Shown here: positions 1 through 5,404 of the stretch, one piece after another | Position numbering within the stretch: the first letter of the stretch is position 1 | Layout of the letters: every line of letters begins with the position of its first letter | Source of the DNA: Patescibacteria group bacterium | GTDB lineage: Bacteria > Patescibacteriota > Microgenomatia > UBA12405 > JAHJSD01 | DNA: 6,659 bases | NCBI GenBank assembly: GCA_018830585.1 | Contig: JAHJSD010000037.1 | Location: 1 to 6,659 of the forward strand | Reading direction: 5' to 3' | The notes under the pieces: model-generated | What the model was told of the DNA's origin: nothing | The model's database searches: none | What the model saw: the letters and a program-made list of their open reading frames with translations, nothing else | Position numbers and translations under genes: made by a program

Positions 1-173
1 GGTAAAAGGCAATAACAGTAGACCCGGTGGTCTAACTCTCCAAGCAAAAACTTAATTTTCTCAAGAAAGTACTGATAATCGTTGTTAGCCAAAAAGACAT
101 TCCGTTTATTTAACCCTCGGTTGAAAACATGGAAAAAACCGTTTGAAAAATCAAGACGAGCCATTCTGGTCAT
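1..173 (-). CDS. REP-associated tyrosine (Y1/HUH) transposase, N-terminal part, cut by window edge
   Basis: Reading the minus strand from ATG 173-171 gives 57 codons that run off the window. The N-terminus has the pattern of IS200-like/RAYT Y1 transposases (PF01797 type): RLDFSNGFFHVFNRG, then NKRNVFL, then an aromatic-rich helix (DYQYFLEKI), ending in VYCYCLLP, just where the family normally continues with the metal-binding NHFH (HUH) motif. Neither that motif nor the catalytic tyrosine is inside the window. Such enzymes act on single-stranded DNA and are linked to REP palindromes; one REP-like palindrome lies at 538-650. An alternative start is the ATG at 164-162. No Shine-Dalgarno is seen. 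A TTGACA lies on the minus strand at 203-198, but no good -10 follows at normal spacing. Whether the full gene is intact cannot be judged. Confidence 0.82.
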   Translation of the reverse strand, partial: MTRMARLDFSNGFFHVFNRGLNKRNVFLANNDYQYFLEKIKFLLGELDHRVYCYCLL

Positions 174-225
174 AAAAAGATGTTAGTACTTTTTCCGTGT
201 CAATGCAACAATCTTAGCCCCGTCC

Positions 226-271
226 CGAAACCCGCGAAACCCGCCGAAACCCGCGAAACCCGCGAAACCCG
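226..271. repeat. Tandem array, five copies of 9-bp CGAAACCCG
   Basis: Copies lie at 226-234, 235-243, 245-253, 254-262 and 263-271. All five are identical, with a single extra C (244) between copies 2 and 3. The array sits about 50 bp upstream of the minus-strand transposase start and abuts the transposase relic on its other side, marking the junction between two pieces of mobile DNA. It is far too short and spacer-free for CRISPR. The unit is GC-rich within AT-rich surroundings, which suggests slippage expansion or an element-borne repeat. Function unknown. Confidence 0.9.
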
Positions 272-441
272 ATTTCACTTATCTGAATATTGCCAACATG
301 CCCAGGGACAACAATGGTCTTGAAGGCTTCTTCTCCCAATTAGAAACCAAAGTATCAAGACACCGGGGATTAAAACAAACCAGAAGAGAAAACCTAATCA
401 GCTGGCAGTTTTGGTTAACTGAATTTGATAAAAGACCTTAA
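271..441 (+). pseudogene. C-terminal relic of a DDE-type (IS256/mutator-like) transposase
   Basis: An open frame ending at TAA 439-441 reads TYLNIANMPRDNNGLEGFF followed by SQLETKVSRHRGLK and a basic/aromatic tail (SWQFWLTEFDKRP). The core pattern, asparagine-rich NNxLEGFFSxL then a basic HRGLKxxRR, is typical of the C-terminal end of mutator/IS256-like DDE transposases, where the final catalytic Glu lies in the N-x-x-E-G segment. Only about 55 codons remain. Upstream the frame runs straight into the 9-bp tandem array, so the catalytic Asp residues and N-terminus are gone. It cannot be functional. The exact IS family is an inference from memory of the motif. Confidence 0.6.
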
Positions 442-537
442 GACTACAAGATAATCAAAATCGTTTCTATAATTCCAAAAACCAACTGATAACGTCAATT
501 AAGCCAAAAGTAATTTCTCAAAATAGAACAGATTCAA
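442..537. other. Unassigned remnant DNA between transposase relic and REP-like repeat
   Basis: No gene is supported. Codons 445-486 read YKIIKIVSIIPKTN before two stops in a row. That resembles the first beta-strand of the FAD-binding domain in PyrK-type electron-transfer proteins, so it may be a scrap of the missing pyrK N-terminus, but the stretch is short and low in complexity. The remainder is AT-rich with stops in the frames checked. Confidence 0.3.
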
Positions 538-650
538 CTGGTTTCAAAACTCTTTACGTCATTGCGAGGAGTGTTAACGACGCGGCAATCCAGCTTTAAA
601 AACAAGATCGCCACACTTGCTTCACTCGTTCGCGATGACTTTTGAAACAG
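538..650. repeat. REP-like imperfect inverted repeat (REPIN/MITE-like)
   Basis: The left arm contains CGTCATTGCGAGGAGTG followed by ACGACGCGGCAATCC. The right arm contains GATCGCCACACTTG followed by CTCGTTCGCGATGAC, roughly the reverse complement of the left with mismatches. Beyond the cores the pairing resumes, with CTGGTTTCAAAA at 538-549 against TTTTGAAACAG at 640-650. The loop is about 591-605. The CGTCATTGCGAG...GGCAATCC core is a very common bacterial REP-type mobile palindrome, usually moved by RAYT transposases. It lies directly against the 5' break of the pyrK remnant, so it probably inserted there or marks the deletion endpoint. Imperfect pairing suggests an old copy. Confidence 0.8.
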
Positions 651-898
651 GCTCATTGTGTTTACGCTTGTGGCCCAGAACCGATGCTTAAAAAAGTGGT
701 TGACATTTGTAAGCGTTATAGGGTAAATTATCAGGTAGGCTTGGAGGCGATAATCAAGTGCGGCTTCGGTGTTTGTGGATCATGCGGCCGAAGGGTAGAC
801 TTGTTTGCCAAGATGGCCCAGTTTTTAACCGCTGGTCAAAAGGGGGTGAAAAATGTTTAAAACAAAAAGGACAGGGAAAGCAAAAAGCCGCTTCATAG
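642..898 (+). pseudogene. pyrK: pyrK remnant: dihydroorotate dehydrogenase electron-transfer subunit, truncated and frameshifted
   Basis: PyrK passes electrons from the FMN subunit of class 1B dihydroorotate dehydrogenase through FAD and a 2Fe-2S cluster to NAD. The frame from 642 gives YACGPEPML (the NAD-domain signature) and KCGFGVCGSC, three of the four cluster cysteines (codons at 759, 774 and 783). After about 786 this frame becomes meaningless and stops at 858-860. The frame one base back (codons from 788) reads PKGRLVCQDGPVFNRW, which is the conserved family ending with the fourth cysteine at 806-808, and continues to TAG 896-898, overlapping pyrF by 46 bp. So there is one frameshift between about 783 and 794, plus loss of the whole FAD domain (normally about 150-180 residues) upstream of 642. 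The TTG at 642 is not a credible start because it lies in the REP-like repeat. A sequencing error could explain the frameshift but not the missing N-terminus. Confidence 0.82.
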
Positions 899-1725
899 AA
901 ATGCTGAAGAAAAGATGGCAAAAAGATAATTTTGTTTGTGTTGGTTTAGACTCCCAATATGACGAAATCCCCCGAATGGTAAGAAAAGGAGTGGGAATTG
1001 AAAAAGCCATGTTTAAATTTAATAAAGAAATTGTTGAGGCTACCCATGACTTAGTTTGCGCTTATAAACCTCAGTATGCTTTCTATGGCGCTTTAGGCGA
1101 ACAAGGAATAACAGCCCTTAAAAAAACGGTCGCTTATATCCATAAAAAATACCCAGAAATTCCAGTAATTTTGGACGCTAAACGGAACGATATTGGCAAC
1201 ACCGCCGAGCAGTATGCCATTGAAGTTTTTGATACCTATGGGGTAGATGCGGTTACGGTGAATCCTTATTTGGGTTTTGACGGTGTAGAACCCTTTTTAA
1301 GAAGGAAAAATAAGGGAGTAATTGTCCTTTGTCGAACTTCAAATCCAGGCGCTGGAGAATTTCAGGATTTGATTGTTAATCACTCAGTTTTAGGCAAAGT
1401 GCCTCTTTATCAAGTAGTTGCCTATCAAGTAGTCAATAATTGGAACAAAAATGGTAATTGTTGTTTAGTTGTTGGCGCTACTTATCCGGAAGAAGCAGTT
1501 CAAATTAGGAAAATTGCTCCCGATTTGCCATTTTTAATTCCGGGAATTGGGAAACAAGGCGGCGACATTGAAAAAGCAGTTGCGGCCAGCAAAGATATAA
1601 GAAGTGAAGGGATGATTATAAACTCATCAAGAGGGATTATTTTTGCTTCTGGAGATAAGGACTTTGCCCAAGCAGCGAGAAAAGAAACAGAAAAATTAGA
1701 CAGTGAAATTAAAAAGTATTTATAA
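853..1725 (+). CDS. pyrF: Orotidine 5'-phosphate decarboxylase, type 2
   Basis: PyrF removes CO2 from OMP to give UMP, the last step of de novo UMP synthesis, in the cytosol. The protein has 290 residues, the larger size of subfamily 2. Visible motifs: VGLD at 30-33 (substrate Asp), YKPQ at 71-74, the catalytic DAKRNDIGNTA at 108-118 (Asp-Lys-Asp network), VNPYLGFDG at 136-144, RTSNPGA at 161-167, VVGAT at 206-210, PGIGKQGGD at 230-238 (phosphate loop) and NSSRGI at 257-262. All expected catalytic residues are present. The ATG at 853 is preceded by a strong Shine-Dalgarno, AGGGGGTG at 841-848, and overlaps the end of the pyrK remnant. The first 12 or so residues are basic and lie outside the barrel. 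It is probably cotranscribed with the downstream 66-residue gene and pyrE. Confidence 0.95.
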   Translation: MFKTKRTGKAKSRFIEMLKKRWQKDNFVCVGLDSQYDEIPRMVRKGVGIEKAMFKFNKEIVEATHDLVCAYKPQYAFYGALGEQGITALKKTVAYIHKKYPEIPVILDAKRNDIGNTAEQYAIEVFDTYGVDAVTVNPYLGFDGVEPFLRRKNKGVIVLCRTSNPGAGEFQDLIVNHSVLGKVPLYQVVAYQVVNNWNKNGNCCLVVGATYPEEAVQIRKIAPDLPFLIPGIGKQGGDIEKAVAASKDIRSEGMIINSSRGIIFASGDKDFAQAARKETEKLDSEIKKYL

Positions 1726-1735
1726 ACCTGCCTTG

Positions 1736-1745
1736 AAAGGAGGTG
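1736..1745 (+). promoter_or_regulatory. Near-perfect Shine-Dalgarno that sets the start of the 66-residue gene
   Basis: AAAGGAGGTG lies six bases before the ATG at 1752. An in-frame GTG at 1743 falls inside this ribosome-binding site and so is not the start. This is the best ribosome-binding site in the window. Confidence 0.85.
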
Positions 1746-1751
1746 AAAAAG

Positions 1752-1952
1752 ATGAGTCCTGAACACGAAAGAGGATTGGTTGCGGTGGTTTTTCCTGAAT
1801 CTGGGGTGACTATTTGGGCAAAACGAATTGGTCCGCAATGGATTAGAGACGGTGGAAGTTACTTGGTTGATAGAGGCCATAATGCAGATATAGTTTTGAA
1901 ATCGGTAAGCGGCCGGTCTTTACCTGCAGGCGGATGGGAGTTAAAAGAATGA
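1752..1952 (+). CDS. Small protein of unknown function between pyrF and pyrE
   Basis: The 66-residue product is not recognised. It begins MSPEHERGLVAVVFPESG and contains VTIWAKRIGPQWIRDGG, a short DRGHNAD turn, and ends LPAGGWELKE. The alternation of hydrophobic and polar residues, with many Gly and Trp, suggests a small beta-rich soluble fold. There is no signal peptide, membrane segment or Cys cluster. It starts 26 bp after pyrF behind an excellent Shine-Dalgarno, and its TGA stop overlaps the pyrE ATG (ATGA at 1949-1952), which implies translational coupling. Position and coupling argue that it is a real gene and may act on or with pyrimidine synthesis, but the sequence itself shows no function. 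Confidence 0.75.
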   Translation: MSPEHERGLVAVVFPESGVTIWAKRIGPQWIRDGGSYLVDRGHNADIVLKSVSGRSLPAGGWELKE

Positions 1953-2644
1953 AGATGACAGTATTATCTAAAAGTCAGAAAGAATTAGCCCTTAGTTTAT
2001 TTGATAAAGGGGTTATCAAATTTGATTTCAAGAAGGGATGGCGATTGAAGCTTCATGAGAGCAATCCGGACGCCCCGTTGTCGCCGTTCTATATTGATTT
2101 AAGAAAATTACAATCCTATTTGGATGTTAAATTAAAGGCGGTATTAGCACTTGTTGATTTAACCAAGGAAGTCAAATATGACTATATTGCCGGTATCCCG
2201 CTGGCCGCGGTTGCGTTAGTCTCTTCTTTGGCAGATAAAATTGGTAAACCCCAGATTACACCGAGGATGGATAAAAAAACTCACGGAGAGATAAGGACGA
2301 TTGATGGGGATTACGAGAAAGGAAAGACAGTTTTGGTGGTGGATGATTTAGTAACGAGCGCTGACAGTAAGTTAGAAGCGATTAAAGTATTGGAGGATAA
2401 CGGCTTAGAAGTAAAAGACATAGCGGTGGTGTTTGACAGAGAGCAAGGAGGAACAGAGCAGTTGGCCAAGAAAGGTTACGCTTTACATGCGGCTTTGAAA
2501 ATAAAACCAACTTTAAGATTTTATGCTAGAGTAGGTAAGATTACTCAAAAACAATTGATGCGAGTTTTAGATTATTTAGCCAACCCTTTGGATAAATGGA
2601 GTCCCATGGTGTCCCGAAGGGATCCCTTTGGGATCAATCCGTAG
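1949..2644 (+). CDS. pyrE: Orotate phosphoribosyltransferase
   Basis: PyrE joins orotate to PRPP to make OMP, the substrate of PyrF. From ATG 1949 the protein has 231 residues. Motifs: YIAGIPLAAVAL at 79-90, RMDKKTHGE at 106-114 (basic flexible-loop type, K-x-H-G), PRPP loop VLVVDDLVTSADS at 128-140, and FDREQGG at 152-158, a signature also seen in eukaryotic UMP synthase. The PRPP loop has Ala-Asp where many bacterial enzymes have Gly-Gly. ATG 1949 is chosen because it overlaps the preceding stop and follows GGGAG (1936-1940) at eight bases. ATG 1934 (five residues longer) and ATG 1955 are alternatives. The last 15 or so residues, from Trp217, are encoded by a palindromic element (2597-2651) and look like a recent addition. 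Confidence 0.92.
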   Translation: MKMTVLSKSQKELALSLFDKGVIKFDFKKGWRLKLHESNPDAPLSPFYIDLRKLQSYLDVKLKAVLALVDLTKEVKYDYIAGIPLAAVALVSSLADKIGKPQITPRMDKKTHGEIRTIDGDYEKGKTVLVVDDLVTSADSKLEAIKVLEDNGLEVKDIAVVFDREQGGTEQLAKKGYALHAALKIKPTLRFYARVGKITQKQLMRVLDYLANPLDKWSPMVSRRDPFGINP

Positions 2645-2651
2645 GGCTCCA
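2597..2651. repeat. Compact palindromic element forming the 3' end of pyrE
   Basis: An outer stem pairs TGGAGTCCC (2597-2605) with GGGCTCCA (2644-2651), with one unpaired base. Inside are two mutually exclusive hairpins: TCCC-GAA-GGGA (2612-2622) and GATCCC-TTT-GGGATC (2621-2635). The element supplies the last 15 pyrE codons and the stop at 2642-2644. No T-tract follows, so it is not a classical terminator. It could be a small mobile palindrome inserted into the gene end, or an RNA fold protecting or separating the pyr and gua parts of the transcript. Confidence 0.65.
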
Positions 2652-2675
2652 TAAAAGCGGCGATTATAAGAAAAA

Positions 2676-3605
2676 ATGAAAGTTGAACAATTTATTAAAA
2701 AACAAATTAAGCAAATCAAAAAAGAAGTCGGCGCTCAAAAAGCTGTCGTGGCTTGTTCAGGCGGAGTTGATAGTATGACCTGTACTATCCTTGCTCATCA
2801 AGCTTTAGGGAAAAATTTGGCGGCGATTTTTGTTGATGATGGTTTAATGCGCGAGAGTGAACCGGAAAAAGTAGTGGCTGTTTTGAAAAAACTTGGGGTA
2901 AAAACAAAATTGTTACCAGACCAAACTCGCTTCTTTAGAGCTCTTAAAGGCAAAATTGATCCTGAGAAAAAAAGAAAAGCTTTTCGGGAAGTCTTTTACC
3001 AAGTTTTAGGGGAGACGCTGAAAATTCAAAAAGCTAAATTTTTAATTCAAGGAACAATTAAGGCAGATATTATGGAAACTGTCGGCGGGATAAAAACTCA
3101 GCATAATGTTTTAGAACAAATTGGGATTAACCCGCAAAAATATGGATTTAAAGTAATTGAACCCTTAAAGTTTTTATATAAACCAGAAGTCTGCCAGGTT
3201 GCCCAAGTTTTGGGGTTGCCAAAGGAAATTTACAAACGCATGCCTTTTCCCGGGCCAGGCTTGGCAATAAGAATTGTTGGAGAGGTAACTCCTAAAAAGA
3301 TCAGGATTGTTCGTCGGACAACGACCATAGTTGAACAGGAACTTGAAAAATGTTCTCCTTTTCAGGCTTTTGCCGTGCTTCTTTCTGACAAAGCCACTGG
3401 AGTTAGAGGGGGAAAAAGAATTTTTGGAAATATAATAGTTATTCGTTCTGTTGACTCCAAAGACGCAATTACTGCAAGCGCTTCTGAAATTCCCTGGAAA
3501 GTTTTGCAAAAAATTCGGAAAAAAATAATCAAAGAAATTCCTTCAGTAGTTAGAGTTTTATATGAGCTGACACCAAAACCGCCGGCCACCATTGAGTATA
3601 TCTAA
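2676..3605 (+). CDS. guaA: GMP synthase, stand-alone ATP pyrophosphatase subunit
   Basis: This enzyme adenylates XMP and aminates it to GMP. The 309-residue protein has only the ATP-pyrophosphatase and C-terminal dimerisation domains. The glutamine amidotransferase domain of usual bacterial GuaA (about 510-525 residues) is absent, and the length fits the two-subunit (GuaAa/GuaAb) form best known from archaea. Motifs: P-loop SGGVDS at 28-33, FVDDGLMR at 52-59, QGT at 125-127, KTQHN at 140-144 (XMP region), MPFPGPGLAIRIVGEV at 189-204 and terminal KPPATIEY at 301-308, against the usual KPPGTIEW. All key motifs are kept. No amidotransferase gene lies in the window; the enzyme needs one elsewhere or free ammonia. 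The ATG at 2676 has no Shine-Dalgarno, only an A-rich leader. It lies 31 bp after pyrE and 6 bp before guaB. Confidence 0.94.
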   Translation: MKVEQFIKKQIKQIKKEVGAQKAVVACSGGVDSMTCTILAHQALGKNLAAIFVDDGLMRESEPEKVVAVLKKLGVKTKLLPDQTRFFRALKGKIDPEKKRKAFREVFYQVLGETLKIQKAKFLIQGTIKADIMETVGGIKTQHNVLEQIGINPQKYGFKVIEPLKFLYKPEVCQVAQVLGLPKEIYKRMPFPGPGLAIRIVGEVTPKKIRIVRRTTTIVEQELEKCSPFQAFAVLLSDKATGVRGGKRIFGNIIVIRSVDSKDAITASASEIPWKVLQKIRKKIIKEIPSVVRVLYELTPKPPATIEYI

Positions 3606-3611
3606 AAAGAA

Positions 3612-5087
3612 ATGGCTAAACTTCATCCCGGTCTCCAAAACAAAGAATTTTGGTATCAAGATATTCTTTTGGTTTGTAATCAACTGCCTGATTTTGAAAG
3701 AGAAGAGGTGGATTTAACCAGCCAGTTTTCCCGAAATATCAAGCTGAAAACTCCTTTTGTCAGTTCACCTATGGACACAGTCACTGAAGCGGAAATGGCA
3801 ATTTTGATGGCTTTGATGGGTGGGATTGGGGTGATTCACTACAACTATGCAACCATTGATGAGCAAATGGCAGAGGTTGAAAAAGTAAAGCGTTTTGAAG
3901 CTGCTTTTGTCCGCAAACCAATTGTTTTAAGCCCCGAAAACACGGTGGCTGATATTTATCAAATCGCTCAGAAATATGGTTTTTACAGTGTCCCGATTAC
4001 TCAAGATGGCACCTCAAAATCAAAATTAGTCGGCATCGTCACTCACCGAGATGTCAGATATTTAGAAACCAAAAAAGAAATGACCATGCCTTTAGCCAAA
4101 ATTATGACACCTAAAGAAAAATTAATTACGGGTAAGAAAAAAGACACTCTTGATAAAAATGATATCCGGGCGGTCAACAAAATTATCAGAAAATATAATC
4201 TTGATACTTTGCCGATTATTGATGAAAATTCTCGTTTGGTGGCGATTGTGACAGACAGTGATTTACGGAAAAATGAGATGTATCCTCTTGCCACTAAAGA
4301 TAAAAACAAACAATTGAAGGTATTGATTGCGGTTGAATCAAGACTAATTCTAGCGCAGGAGCGGCTTAAAAAAGCAATTGGGGCGGGAGTTGACGGTATT
4401 GTGATTGACGCCTCAGTTGTTTTCAGAGAGCAATTAGAAATTGCCAAATACGTCAAAGAAAACTTTCCCTCGCTTGAAGTCATTTTAGGAAATGTGGACT
4501 CAGGCAAAATGGTTACTGAGATTATCAAAAACGTTGGTAAGTGGGTTGATGGTTTAAGGGTGGGCATCGGTCCCGGCGCCGCTTGTATTACCCAAGAATA
4601 TTTAGGTATTGGCCGGGCTCAGGCGTCAGCGGTTTGGGATTGTGGCCAGGCAACGAAAAAAATGGCCAAAAAATTAGGCTTTCAAGTCCCCATTATTGCT
4701 GATGGCAGTATTCGCCGTCCGTCTGATATCACTAAAGCTCTGGCTTTAGGCGCTCAAACAGTGATGATGGGTTCTTTGTTGGCGGGGCTGGAGGAATCGC
4801 CCGGCGAAGTGGTATTTGATGAGGAGTTGGGTTATCTGATAAAAAACTATCGGGGGATGGGTTCTTTGGAAGCAATGGAAAAACGGAGCTCGGTTCGCTA
4901 CGGGATTGAGAAAGTAAAAATAAAAGTGCCGGAAGGAAAAGTAACAAAAGTTGGCTACAAAGGCTCGGGTTACACCTTTCTTCCTAAACTTGTTGCTGCC
5001 GTTAAACAGGGAATGCAAAAATTAGGAGCGAAAGATATCCCAACCCTCCAAAGAATTGCCGAGATTAGACCAAGTGGCTTGCTATAA
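3612..5087 (+). CDS. guaB: Inosine-5'-monophosphate dehydrogenase with CBS pair
   Basis: GuaB oxidises IMP to XMP with NAD, feeding the GuaA just upstream. At 491 residues it has the usual layout: barrel start with SSPMDTVTEAEMA (51-63), two CBS domains at about 100-220 (VGIVTHRD and VAIVTDSD cores), then the rest of the barrel. Kept: GNV at 293-295, catalytic loop VGIGPGAACIT with Cys325 and Thr327, ADGS at 363-366, MMGSLLAG at 385-392, YRGMGSLEAM at 413-422 and flap Arg429-Tyr430. Wording such as CITQE, KDKNKQL and SLEAM is closer to eukaryotic than to E. coli IMPDH. Odd: the nucleotide-binding DSSxG is DASVV (266-270), and the usual GAAxG strand is LIAVES (238-243). It is most likely an active IMPDH of a divergent subfamily; an IMPDH-like enzyme is the alternative. 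The start ATG has no Shine-Dalgarno. Confidence 0.92.
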   Translation: MAKLHPGLQNKEFWYQDILLVCNQLPDFEREEVDLTSQFSRNIKLKTPFVSSPMDTVTEAEMAILMALMGGIGVIHYNYATIDEQMAEVEKVKRFEAAFVRKPIVLSPENTVADIYQIAQKYGFYSVPITQDGTSKSKLVGIVTHRDVRYLETKKEMTMPLAKIMTPKEKLITGKKKDTLDKNDIRAVNKIIRKYNLDTLPIIDENSRLVAIVTDSDLRKNEMYPLATKDKNKQLKVLIAVESRLILAQERLKKAIGAGVDGIVIDASVVFREQLEIAKYVKENFPSLEVILGNVDSGKMVTEIIKNVGKWVDGLRVGIGPGAACITQEYLGIGRAQASAVWDCGQATKKMAKKLGFQVPIIADGSIRRPSDITKALALGAQTVMMGSLLAGLEESPGEVVFDEELGYLIKNYRGMGSLEAMEKRSSVRYGIEKVKIKVPEGKVTKVGYKGSGYTFLPKLVAAVKQGMQKLGAKDIPTLQRIAEIRPSGLL

Positions 5088-5095
5088 AATATAAA

Positions 5096-5257
5096 ATGCC
5101 TAAAAAATTCTCTTCACTTATCACACCCCCGGGGTGGGTTAGGTTGACACCTAAGGGAATTAATTCGATCCCGGAAACGAAAATCTCAAAAACGATCCAG
5201 GATTGTAATTACCCCGGCACCAATCCCGGTGTAACGTCGGGTCTGGCGCTGGGGTAA
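5096..5257 (+). CDS. Doubtful 53-residue ORF after guaB
   Basis: ATG 5096 opens eight bases after the guaB stop and runs to TAA 5255-5257. It begins MPKKFSSLITPPGWVRLTPK and ends NPGVTSGLALG. I recognise no family. There is no Shine-Dalgarno, but an AT-rich TATAAAAT (5083-5090) sits just upstream. Most of the hairpins listed for this intergenic block lie inside the frame, so coding and structural-RNA readings compete. It may be an accident of an open frame, or a small protein. Confidence 0.25.
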   Translation: MPKKFSSLITPPGWVRLTPKGINSIPETKISKTIQDCNYPGTNPGVTSGLALG

Positions 5258-5324
5258 AATCTGAGATAAAAGCAAAGAGTTTAAAAGCCCTTTCGCTTCA
5301 GGGTCGAAAAGGCCCGATCCCGGA
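5111..5324. other. Hairpin-rich intergenic block, possible structured RNA or decayed repeat
   Basis: The 317 bp between guaB and the surface-protein gene hold no confident gene but several stems: CACCCC-C-GGGGTG (5124-5136); TTAGGT-TGAC-ACCTAA (5139-5154, perfect six-pair tetraloop hairpin); palindrome GAATTAATTC (5157-5166); a long hairpin pairing ACCCCGGCACC (5211-5221) with GGCGCTGGGGT (5245-5255) around an inner CCCGG/TCGGG stem (5225-5229 with 5237-5241), closed by ATCTCA/TGAGAT (5183-5188 with 5262-5267); and GCCCTTTCG/CGAAAAGGC (5287-5295 with 5305-5313). CGATCCCGGA occurs twice, at 5166-5175 and 5315-5324. No stem is followed by a T-tract. I could not match it to tRNA, tmRNA, RNase P, SRP RNA or a known riboswitch. 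Strand is undetermined. Confidence 0.5.
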
Positions 5325-5362
5325 GCTTCTTATATGTGTCCGTAATCTAATGGACCAGGACG

Positions 5363-5388
5363 TATCCTTGACAATTACCCTTGATAAT
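5363..5388 (+). repeat. Tandem 13-bp direct repeat in the promoter
   Basis: TATCCTTGACAAT (5363-5375) is followed at once by TACCCTTGATAAT (5376-5388), 11 of 13 bases the same. The first copy carries the -35 box. The duplication could create two protein-binding sites or simply be how the promoter arose. Confidence 0.6.
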
Positions 5389-5396
5389 AAAATAAT
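5368..5396 (+). promoter_or_regulatory. Sigma-70-like promoter for the cohesin/dockerin gene, apparently leaderless
   Basis: A perfect -35 TTGACA (5368-5373), a 17-bp spacer and -10 AATAAT (5391-5396, five of six matches to TATAAT) are present. Transcription would start near 5402-5405, on or just before the ATG at 5405, leaving no room for a Shine-Dalgarno. None is seen. Confidence 0.7.
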
Positions 5397-5404
5397 GAGT
5401 CAGT

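Noticed and set aside
226..271. CRISPR-like repeat
   Set aside because: Units are 9 bp and contiguous, with no spacers.
642..860. A 72-residue intact small gene starting at TTG 642
   Set aside because: The start lies in the REP-like repeat and the family ending is in another frame; it is a fragment of pyrK.
1743..1751. GTG at 1743 as start of the 66-residue gene
   Set aside because: It lies inside the Shine-Dalgarno site itself; ATG 1752 has correct spacing.
2612..2635. Terminator at the end of pyrE
   Set aside because: The hairpins overlap the coding end, no T-run follows, and guaA begins 31 bp after the stop.
825..5018. Minus-strand open frames opposite pyrF, guaA and guaB (for example 1500-1880, 3174-3509, 4043-4567, 4746-5018)
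   Set aside because: They lie opposite strongly conserved genes, have no family motifs or ribosome-binding sites, and are rich in Ser/Phe/Leu as expected for antisense reading of AT-rich genes.
853..5087. UGA recoding as in some CPR lineages
   Set aside because: All long conserved genes read through without needing TGA as a sense codon, and TGA serves as the stop of the 66-residue gene.
5124..5154. Rho-independent terminator after guaB
   Set aside because: The two hairpins are perfect but neither is followed by a T-rich tract on the plus strand, nor is one seen on the minus strand.
5335..5390. tRNA-like stretch (TAATGGACCAGGACG resembles a D-arm)
   Set aside because: No anticodon stem, T-arm or acceptor pairing can be formed around it.
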